Part shown: positions 57,738 through 64,000 of the stretch, piece after piece
Position numbering within the stretch: position 1 is the first letter of the stretch
How the letters are laid out: every line of letters starts with the position of its first letter
The notes under the pieces: model-generated
What the model was told of the DNA's origin: nothing
Database searches by the model: none
What the model saw: the letters and a program-made list of their open reading frames with translations, nothing else
Translations under genes and position numbers: made by a program
Assembly: GCF_000211855.2 (NCBI RefSeq)
Contig: NC_015638.1
Coordinates: forward strand, 1,488,001 to 1,552,000
Direction of reading: 5' to 3'
Source of the DNA: Lacinutrix sp. 5H-3-7-4
GTDB lineage: Bacteria; Bacteroidota; Bacteroidia; Flavobacteriales; Flavobacteriaceae
Length of the DNA stretch: 64,000 nt

Positions 57738-60515
57738 ATGGCTGAAACTATTAGATTAAATAAAGTACTACGTGAGCTTAATATCTCTCTAGATCGTGCT
57801 GTAGAATTCTTGGATTCTAAAGGTGTCGAAATAGAGAAGCGCCCGACTACAAAAATTTCTGAAGCAACCTATAAGATTCTTTCAGATGAGTTTGAGACGG
57901 ATGCTAGTAAGAAAATGAAATCACAAGCAGTAAGTGAAGCCAAGCTCAAAGAAAAAGAAGACTTGCGTCTTCAGCGTGAAAAAGAGATAGAAGAAAAGCA
58001 AAAAGCCGAAGAAGCTAAAGCTGCTGCAATAGCTAAAGAAAAAGAATTAGCTAGAGAAAAGGAGCTAGAAAAAGCAAAAGAAAAAGAAAAAGAAGCAGTT
58101 GTTAAAGCAACTAAAACTTTAGCTGGGCCAAAGCAAGTAGGTAAAATTGATTTAGAAGATAAAAGAAAGTCTTCAAAGCCAAAGCCAGTAAAAAAGGAAG
58201 AGGTGAAAAAATCACAACCAACGACTTCTAAAAAAGAAGAGCCTAAAAAAGAAGATAAAAAACCACTGCAAACAAAAAAGCCAGAAGCTAAACCGGTTAA
58301 AAAAGAAGCTGATAAACCAGCAGAAAAAGCTAAACCAGAAGCTAATGAGCCAGGGACTGTAGAAACCCAATATCAAAAACTATCAGGGCCAAAAATTGCA
58401 GGAGAAAAAATTGATTTATCTCAATTTAATAAACCTAAAAAGAAAAAAGAAGACCCTAAAAAGTCAGACGATAACAATAAAAGAAAACGTCGTCGTATCT
58501 CTAAACCAGGAGATAATAAATCTAATTCTGGAGGAAACAATAGAGGAGGAAACGATAGACACCGTGGTAAAAAAGGTGGCGGACGTAGAAATATTGTAAA
58601 AGAAGAGCCTAGTGAAGAAGATGTAAAAAAACAAGTAAGAGAAACGCTTGAAAAATTACAAGGTAAATCTAACAAAGGAAAAGGCGCTAAATATAGAAGA
58701 GATAAAAGAGATCAACACAGAGAACAAACTGAAATTGATCAACAAATTGAAGCAGCAGAAAGTAAAATACTTAAAGTGACAGAGTTTGTTACAGCAAGTG
58801 AAGTTGCAACCATGATGGATGTTAGTGTAACGCAAATTATCTCAGCATGTATGTCTTTAGGTATGATGGTTACAATGAACCAGCGTTTAGATGCCGAAAC
58901 ACTTTCTATAGTTGCTGAAGAGTTTGGTTATAAAGTAGAGTTTGTTACTGCAGATATTGAAGAGTCAATAACAGAAGTTGAAGATAATCCAGAAGATTTA
59001 ATTGAACGTGCTCCTATTGTTACAGTAATGGGTCACGTAGATCACGGTAAAACATCTTTACTAGATTATATACGTAAAGAAAATGTAATTGCAGGAGAAT
59101 CTGGAGGTATAACACAGCATATTGGTGCTTATGGAGTACAATTAGATAACGGACAAAAAATTGCATTTTTAGATACACCAGGTCACGAAGCCTTTACAGC
59201 CATGCGTGCACGTGGTGCTCAAGTAACAGATATAGCAATTATTGTTGCAGCAGCAGATGATGATATCATGCCGCAAACAAAAGAAGCAATTTCTCACGCA
59301 CAAGCTGCAGGAGTACCAATTGTTTTTGCTATAAATAAAATAGATAAGCCAGATGCTAACCCAGAAAAAATAAAAGAAGGATTAGCAAACATGAACTTAT
59401 TAGTTGAAGATTGGGGTGGTAAAATACAATCGCACGATATATCAGCAAAAATGGGAACTGGTGTAAAAGATTTATTAGAGAAAGTATTGCTTGAAGCAGA
59501 ATTATTAGAACTTAAAGCAAACCCTAATAAACCAGCTGTTGGTACAGTAGTAGAAGCATTCTTAGATAAAGGTCGTGGATATGTCTCTACAATATTAGTA
59601 CAAGCAGGAACATTAAAAATAGGAGATTACGTACTCGCAGGAAAAAATAGTGGTAAAATTAAAGCCATGCATGATGAACGTGGAAACGATGTAGCCGAAG
59701 CAGGACCATCAACACCAGTTTCAATATTAGGTTTAGATGGCGCGCCACAAGCAGGAGATAAATTTAATGTCTTTGCAGATGAGCGTGAAGCCAAGCAAAT
59801 TGCAACTAAAAGAGCACAATTACAACGTGAGCAATCTGTTAGAACACAACGTCATATTACATTAGATGAAATTGGTCGTCGTATTGCATTAGGAGATTTC
59901 CAAGAGCTTAATATTATATTAAAAGGTGATGTTGATGGTTCGGTAGAAGCGTTAACAGACTCTTTCCAAAAATTATCTACTGAAGAAATTCATGTAAATA
60001 TTATTCATAAAGGCGTTGGAGCAATTACAGAAAGTGATGTATTGTTAGCAACAGCATCAGATGCTATTATTATAGGATTTAATGTACGTCCAGTTGGAAA
60101 CGCGAGACAAGTTGCAGATACCGAAGAAATCGATATCAGAACATACTCTATAATCTACGATGCTATTAACGATCTTAAAGACGCTATGGAAGGTATGTTA
60201 TCTCCAGAAGTTAAAGAAGAAGTTACTGGGACAGCAGAGATTAGAGAAATGTTTAAAGTCTCTAAGGTTGGTACAATTGCTGGTTGTATGGTAATGAATG
60301 GTAAAATTTACCGTAACTCTAAAATACGCTTAATACGTGATGGTGTGGTAGTTTATACTGGAGAATTAGCATCATTAAAACGTTTTAAAGATGATGTTAA
60401 AGAAGTTGGTAAAGGTTACGATTGTGGTATGCAAATTAAAAACTATAACGACATTAAGGAAGGTGATGTTATAGAAGCATTCCATGAAGTAGAAGTAAAA
60501 AAGAAGTTAAAATAA
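57738..60515 (+). CDS. infB: translation initiation factor IF-2
   Basis: A 925-residue IF-2 delivering fMet-tRNA to the 30S subunit. A long Lys/Glu-rich low-complexity N-terminal region (about 70-330) includes a Gly/Arg/Asn-rich patch near 255-285. The IF2 N-domain 2 is about 345-410. The G domain has GHVDHGKTS (about 430), DTPGHEAF, and NKIDKPDAN. Beta-barrel domains and the C-terminal fMet-binding domain ([25 protein letters not shown]) complete it. Last gene of the operon; a strong terminator follows. Confidence 0.97.
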   Translation: MAETIRLNKVLRELNISLDRAVEFLDSKGVEIEKRPTTKISEATYKILSDEFETDASKKMKSQAVSEAKLKEKEDLRLQREKEIEEKQKAEEAKAAAIAKEKELAREKELEKAKEKEKEAVVKATKTLAGPKQVGKIDLEDKRKSSKPKPVKKEEVKKSQPTTSKKEEPKKEDKKPLQTKKPEAKPVKKEADKPAEKAKPEANEPGTVETQYQKLSGPKIAGEKIDLSQFNKPKKKKEDPKKSDDNNKRKRRRISKPGDNKSNSGGNNRGGNDRHRGKKGGGRRNIVKEEPSEEDVKKQVRETLEKLQGKSNKGKGAKYRRDKRDQHREQTEIDQQIEAAESKILKVTEFVTASEVATMMDVSVTQIISACMSLGMMVTMNQRLDAETLSIVAEEFGYKVEFVTADIEESITEVEDNPEDLIERAPIVTVMGHVDHGKTSLLDYIRKENVIAGESGGITQHIGAYGVQLDNGQKIAFLDTPGHEAFTAMRARGAQVTDIAIIVAAADDDIMPQTKEAISHAQAAGVPIVFAINKIDKPDANPEKIKEGLANMNLLVEDWGGKIQSHDISAKMGTGVKDLLEKVLLEAELLELKANPNKPAVGTVVEAFLDKGRGYVSTILVQAGTLKIGDYVLAGKNSGKIKAMHDERGNDVAEAGPSTPVSILGLDGAPQAGDKFNVFADEREAKQIATKRAQLQREQSVRTQRHITLDEIGRRIALGDFQELNIILKGDVDGSVEALTDSFQKLSTEEIHVNIIHKGVGAITESDVLLATASDAIIIGFNVRPVGNARQVADTEEIDIRTYSIIYDAINDLKDAMEGMLSPEVKEEVTGTAEIREMFKVSKVGTIAGCMVMNGKIYRNSKIRLIRDGVVVYTGELASLKRFKDDVKEVGKGYDCGMQIKNYNDIKEGDVIEAFHEVEVKKKLK

Positions 60516-60552
60516 AGTGATTAAAATATAGTTTTAAAAACTTATTAATATA

Positions 60553-60589
60553 AAAAAGCCGTTTTCAAATCAATTGAAAACGGCTTTTT
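60553..60589 (+). terminator. bidirectional terminator between infB and the SPOR gene
   Basis: AAAAAGCCGTTTTCAA (60553-60568) pairs perfectly with 60574-60589; A and T tracts flank both sides, so it can serve infB and the convergent SPOR gene. Confidence 0.92.
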
Positions 60590-60611
60590 AATTTTAATTT
60601 TTTGTTCTAAA

Positions 60612-61010
60612 TTAATCCTTCTTTTTAGGTTTAAATATAAAAGAACCAGTAGGGAATTTCTTTTTAATTTTCATTAAAGCACGATCTGCTTCTAAGCGTG
60701 TTCTAAAATTTCCAACCCATACTTTATAATTAGGTGTTTCATAAACCAAACTTGATGGCCAAGAGTTAAAAGAGCTGTCAAAACTGTTTTCCATGCTTTC
60801 AGCACGTTCTCGACTGCCAGAAAATATTTGAATTTTATAACGGTTTGTATCGTTATCTTCTGTGTTTATTTCCTTTTTTAATTTTAATAAATTAGAAATT
60901 TCTTCATCTTGAGAAATGTCTAAAGAGCCATTTTGCGCGTTGCTAACAGAATAAATGCCAGCAGTTAAAAGTAAAAACAAGCTAATTTTTTTAGTCGAAA
61001 TAATCTTCAT
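60612..61010 (-). CDS. SPOR domain protein
   Basis: A 132-residue periplasmic protein. The start at 61010 is chosen because MKIISTKKISLFLLLTAGIY... NAQ is a clean signal peptide; an in-frame upstream start adds 16 residues of no signal character. The SPOR domain is about 55-128: NRYKIQIFSGSRERAESMENSF, YETPNYKVWVGNFRTRLEADRALMKIKKKFP. SPOR domains bind denuded peptidoglycan at division sites. Monocistronic. Confidence 0.88.
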   Translation of the reverse strand: MKIISTKKISLFLLLTAGIYSVSNAQNGSLDISQDEEISNLLKLKKEINTEDNDTNRYKIQIFSGSRERAESMENSFDSSFNSWPSSLVYETPNYKVWVGNFRTRLEADRALMKIKKKFPTGSFIFKPKKKD

Positions 61011-61135
61011 TTTTTTAGTTCTATTTATTACAAATGTAAAAGTTATAAACGAAATCAAATACTTTTTCTTATTTAGAATTTCTCTAAATTAGGAATTAAG
61101 ACTTCTTTAAGATTTCTAAAATGGACTTTAAGTAT

Positions 61136-61143
61136 TACTTTTG
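61136..61143 (+). promoter_or_regulatory. -7 element of the alternative complex III operon
   Basis: TACTTTTG, a perfect TAnnTTTG, 35 bp before the actA ATG at 61179. No clear TTG at -33. Confidence 0.5.
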
Positions 61144-61178
61144 CCTAAGTTTTTTATAACTGTATTTTTAAAGTATAG

Positions 61179-62519
61179 ATGAAAAAATCATACCAAAGTT
61201 TAGAAGTAAATTCAATCAACAATATGAAACAGGTGATTCACCGCAAATTAGGCGTTAATATTCTTCAGTTAAGCTTAATTTTTATACTAGCGTTTTCTAC
61301 TTCCCTTTCAGCTCAAGATGGCGATGCTGCTGCTGGAAAGGCGTTATTTAATGCAAATTGTGCTTCATGCCACAAATTAGATAAGAAAATGACAGGTCCT
61401 GCATTAAGAAATGTAGAGGCTCGATTAGAAGAAGAGCAAGGTTTAGATAGAGCATGGCTTTATGCTTGGATAAAAAACAGTGCAGGAATGATTAAGTCTG
61501 GTGATGCTTATGCTAACAAGATTTATAAAGAGTACAACGGTACTGCAATGACTGCTTTTCCTCAATTATCAGATTCAGATATTGACAATATATTAGCTTA
61601 CACAGCTGAAGAAAAAGCGGCTCCGGCGGTTACACCTGGTGTAGTTGGAGGTGTTGACTCAAACCCTTCAAACGATGGTGCTTCAAATACTTTAATTTTA
61701 GGTGCTTTAGCATTATTGTTCGCTTTATTAGCAATAGCGTTAGTTTTAGTTAATAAAACGTTACGCCGTTTTGCAAATGAAAAAGGTGTGGAGTTGGAAA
61801 CTAAGTCTTCAAGAAAACCACTTTGGAAAGCTTTTGTTGAAAATCAATTTTTGGTTTTAGTTACAGCGATTTTCTTTTTGTTAGCTGCAGGTTATTTTGT
61901 GTATGGTTACTTTATGCAGGTTGGTGTAAATCAAGGTTACGAGCCAGTACAAGAAATACACTATTCGCATAGAATTCACGCAGGTGATAATGGTATCGAT
62001 TGTAAATACTGTCACTCATCGGCTAGAGTTAGTAAAACTTCAGGGATTCCGTCTTTAAATGTTTGTATGAACTGTCATAAGTCTATTTATGAAGTCGCTG
62101 AATCTACAGCTACAGAAGAGTATAGCAAAGCGTTTTATGATGGCGAAATCAAAAAATTATATGCGGCAGTTGGTTGGGATGATGCAAATCAAAAATATAC
62201 AGGTGAAACCAAACCGGTAAAATGGACGAGAATTCACAATTTGCCAGATTTCGCATATTTTAATCACTCACAACACGTTTCTGTAGCAGGCGTTGAATGT
62301 CAAACATGTCACGGTCCAGTTGAAGAAATGGAAATTATGTACCAATATGCTCCATTAACAATGGGTTGGTGTATTAATTGTCACAGAGAAACAAACGTAA
62401 AAGTTAAAGATAACGAGTACTATACTAAAATTCACGAGCAATTATCTAAAAAATACGGTGTTGAAGAATTAACAGCAGCGCAAATGGGTGGTTTAGAATG
62501 TGGAAAATGTCATTATTAA
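61179..62519 (+). CDS. actA: alternative complex III cytochrome subunit ActA (monoheme plus pentaheme)
   Basis: A 446-residue multiheme c-type cytochrome of the quinol oxidase complex that replaces bc1 in Bacteroidota. Six CXXCH motifs are seen: CASCH (C61) in an N-terminal monoheme domain, then CKYCH, CMNCH, CQTCH, CINCH and CGKCH in the C-terminal pentaheme part. Two membrane helices lie between (about 168-190, 218-242). A signal-like helix is at about 28-46 (ILQLSLIFILAFSTSLSAQ). An internal Met at residue 16 (61224) is an alternative start. ActB follows 129 bp downstream. Confidence 0.9.
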   Translation: MKKSYQSLEVNSINNMKQVIHRKLGVNILQLSLIFILAFSTSLSAQDGDAAAGKALFNANCASCHKLDKKMTGPALRNVEARLEEEQGLDRAWLYAWIKNSAGMIKSGDAYANKIYKEYNGTAMTAFPQLSDSDIDNILAYTAEEKAAPAVTPGVVGGVDSNPSNDGASNTLILGALALLFALLAIALVLVNKTLRRFANEKGVELETKSSRKPLWKAFVENQFLVLVTAIFFLLAAGYFVYGYFMQVGVNQGYEPVQEIHYSHRIHAGDNGIDCKYCHSSARVSKTSGIPSLNVCMNCHKSIYEVAESTATEEYSKAFYDGEIKKLYAAVGWDDANQKYTGETKPVKWTRIHNLPDFAYFNHSQHVSVAGVECQTCHGPVEEMEIMYQYAPLTMGWCINCHRETNVKVKDNEYYTKIHEQLSKKYGVEELTAAQMGGLECGKCHY

Positions 62520-62520
62520 A

Positions 62521-62648
62521 AGCATAGTATTTTAATAATTCCTATAACACTGGGACTCTCGATTAAGAGAGAATAGATGTTACACATAGCGAAGCAATGT
62601 GTTTAAACGAAATAAGAAATAAATTAAGAAGTAATTCAATTATATAAT
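62521..62648 (+). promoter_or_regulatory. actA-actB gap with two small hairpins
   Basis: CTCTC-GATTAA-GAGAG (62556-62571) and ACACAT-N9-ATGTGT (62582-62602) can fold; neither is followed by a T tract, so they look like mRNA structure between operon genes and not terminators. Confidence 0.3.
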
Positions 62649-64000
62649 ATGTCATCAAACAAGAAATACTGGAAAAGTGTTGAGGAGCTAAAAGATAGCT
62701 CTATTGTTGAGACGCTAAAACAAAACGAATTTGTAAATGAAATTCCTACTGATGAGTTTCTTGGAGACAAGGAAACATTAGAGTCTTCATCTACAACGCG
62801 TCGTGATTTCTTAAAATATGTTGGTTTTAGTACAGCTGCAGCTTCTTTAGCTGCTTGTGAAGGACCAGTAATTAAATCAATCCCTTATGTAGTACAGCCA
62901 GACTCTATAATCCCTGGTGTTGCTAATTATTATGCAACTACAATTGCAGATGGTTTTGATTTTGCAAGTGTTTTAGTTAAAACTCGAGAAGGTCGTCCAA
63001 TTAAAATTGAAAACAATAATCTTGGAGCTACAGATGGTGGCGCAAATGCAAGAGTTAATGCATCAGTTTTAGGATTGTATGATAGTTTAAGAGTAAAGAA
63101 CCCTATGAAAGGCGATGCAGCTATTTCTTGGTCTACTTTTACTTCTGAAACAACTCAAAAATTAAACGCTTTAAGAGATAGTGGAAAACAAATAGTATTA
63201 TTAACACAAACTTTTGCAAGTCCATCAACGTCTAAGTTGATTTCTGAATTTAAAGAAAAATATGGAAATGTAAATCATGTGATTTATGATGCAGTTTCAG
63301 AATCTGCTGCTTTAGATGCGTTTCAAGCAAAATATAATGAAAGAGGCTTAGCTGATTATGATTTTTCTTTAGCATCAACAATTGTTGGTTTTGGAGCAGA
63401 TTTCCTAGGAGATTGGCAAGGTGGAGGTTTTGATACAGGATACTCTCAAGGACGTGTTCCTAAAAAAGGAAAAATGTCTCGTCATATTCAGTTCGAATCT
63501 AACATGTCTCTTGCAGGAGCAAACGCAGATAAGCGTATTCCTTTAACACCAAATCAACAAAAACTTGCTTTAGCTAAATTACATAGCTTAATAGTTTCAG
63601 GTAGTACTTTTTCAGGAAGTTTACCTGCTCATATTGAAAAAGCAGTTGTAAATGCAGCAAATGAATTAAGAGTTGCAGAGAGTGCTGGTGTTGTTATTAC
63701 TGGATTACAGGATATAAACGCACAAACAGTAGTTTTAGAGATTAACGAAGCTCTTAGTAGTAAGGCTTTTAATCCTAAAAAACCAATTAAAACAAGACAA
63801 GGAAATGATAAAGAAGTAATGACTTTAGTTGCCAATATGAAAGCAGGTAAAGTAGGAGCTATTATCATGAGTGGTGTAAACCCATTATATACATTACCAA
63901 ACGCTTCAGATTTTGCTAAAGGATTGAAAAATACAGAGCTATCTGTTGCCTTTTCAATGAAAGCAGATGAGACAGCTTTAGTGTCACAATATATCGCTGC
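62649..64000 (+). CDS. actB: alternative complex III subunit ActB (molybdopterin oxidoreductase-like), 3' end outside window
   Basis: The first 450 residues of the large ActB subunit; the gene runs off the right edge. The ATG at 62649 is followed by a cytoplasmic lead, then a twin-arginine signal with lipobox-like Cys: STTRRDFLKYVGFSTAAASL ending AAC. The following domain (SIPYVVQPDSIIPGVANYYATTI, VKTREGRPIKIENN) resembles molybdopterin oxidoreductases, but the enzyme family lacks the cofactor. The iron-sulfur part should lie beyond the window. Cotranscribed with actA. Confidence 0.9.
   Translation, partial: MSSNKKYWKSVEELKDSSIVETLKQNEFVNEIPTDEFLGDKETLESSSTTRRDFLKYVGFSTAAASLAACEGPVIKSIPYVVQPDSIIPGVANYYATTIADGFDFASVLVKTREGRPIKIENNNLGATDGGANARVNASVLGLYDSLRVKNPMKGDAAISWSTFTSETTQKLNALRDSGKQIVLLTQTFASPSTSKLISEFKEKYGNVNHVIYDAVSESAALDAFQAKYNERGLADYDFSLASTIVGFGADFLGDWQGGGFDTGYSQGRVPKKGKMSRHIQFESNMSLAGANADKRIPLTPNQQKLALAKLHSLIVSGSTFSGSLPAHIEKAVVNAANELRVAESAGVVITGLQDINAQTVVLEINEALSSKAFNPKKPIKTRQGNDKEVMTLVANMKAGKVGAIIMSGVNPLYTLPNASDFAKGLKNTELSVAFSMKADETALVSQYIA

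Noticed and set aside
58396-58675. Open frames on both strands inside the infB N-terminal region
   Set aside because: They arise from the Lys/Glu and Gly/Arg low-complexity repeats of infB.

Overview
The window is AT-rich (about one third G+C by eye) and looks like a chromosome segment of a marine-type member of the Flavobacteriaceae (Bacteroidota). Pointers are the Bacteroidota promoter form (TTG, about 17-23 bp, TAnnTTTG) ahead of many genes, few purine-rich ribosome binding sites, a type IX secretion sorting domain, a DnaE with a built-in DnaQ-like exonuclease domain, alternative complex III (ActA/ActB), DUF4230/DUF4407 proteins and LytTR regulators. No insertion sequence, prophage or CRISPR array was seen. 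The genus cannot be named from the sequence alone.

Layout. 1-8.3 kb: a truncated hypothetical gene, a DUF2383 protein, dnaE, trxA, a second-type ClpP, a DUF58 protein and tRNA-Asp. 8.4-12.4 kb: a structured leader, two nearly identical small secreted peptides, a TPR sensor kinase with its NarL-type regulator, and a short candidate RNA behind two tandem palindromes. 12.4-23.6 kb: DUF456, a BlaI/BlaR1-type pair with a TonB-like C-terminus, Bax inhibitor-1 and outer-membrane proteins, GT2 plus flippase-like, ruvC, hemW, cyclase, DUF4230 and YjbR.

23.7-48.1 kb is the most interesting part. A six-gene run carries two likely nitric-oxide sensors (an H-NOX protein and a FIST-domain, NosP-like protein), each followed by a histidine kinase, then an Hpt protein and a LytTR response regulator. 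Around it lie a secreted CAP protein, a T9SS-exported protein and an apparent exopolysaccharide locus: TPR/beta-barrel exporter, two STAS proteins, MOP flippase, GT4, GH5-like hydrolase, Ig-like protein, large membrane protein, receiver-GT2 fusion and mannose-6-phosphate isomerase. Six promoters in this region carry direct repeats of CATTCGTC, which resembles the AlgR/LytTR box. The box start lies 60-61 bp upstream of the -7 element in all six. I infer one NO-responsive LytTR regulon controlling surface polysaccharide and secreted proteins.

48.1-64 kb: PhnA, DUF4407, a second BlaI/BlaR1 pair with its own operators, an M20 peptidase, tRNA-Leu, a double UspA protein, the rimP-nusA-infB operon behind a leader terminator, a SPOR protein, and the start of the alternative complex III operon (actA, partial actB), which runs off the right edge.
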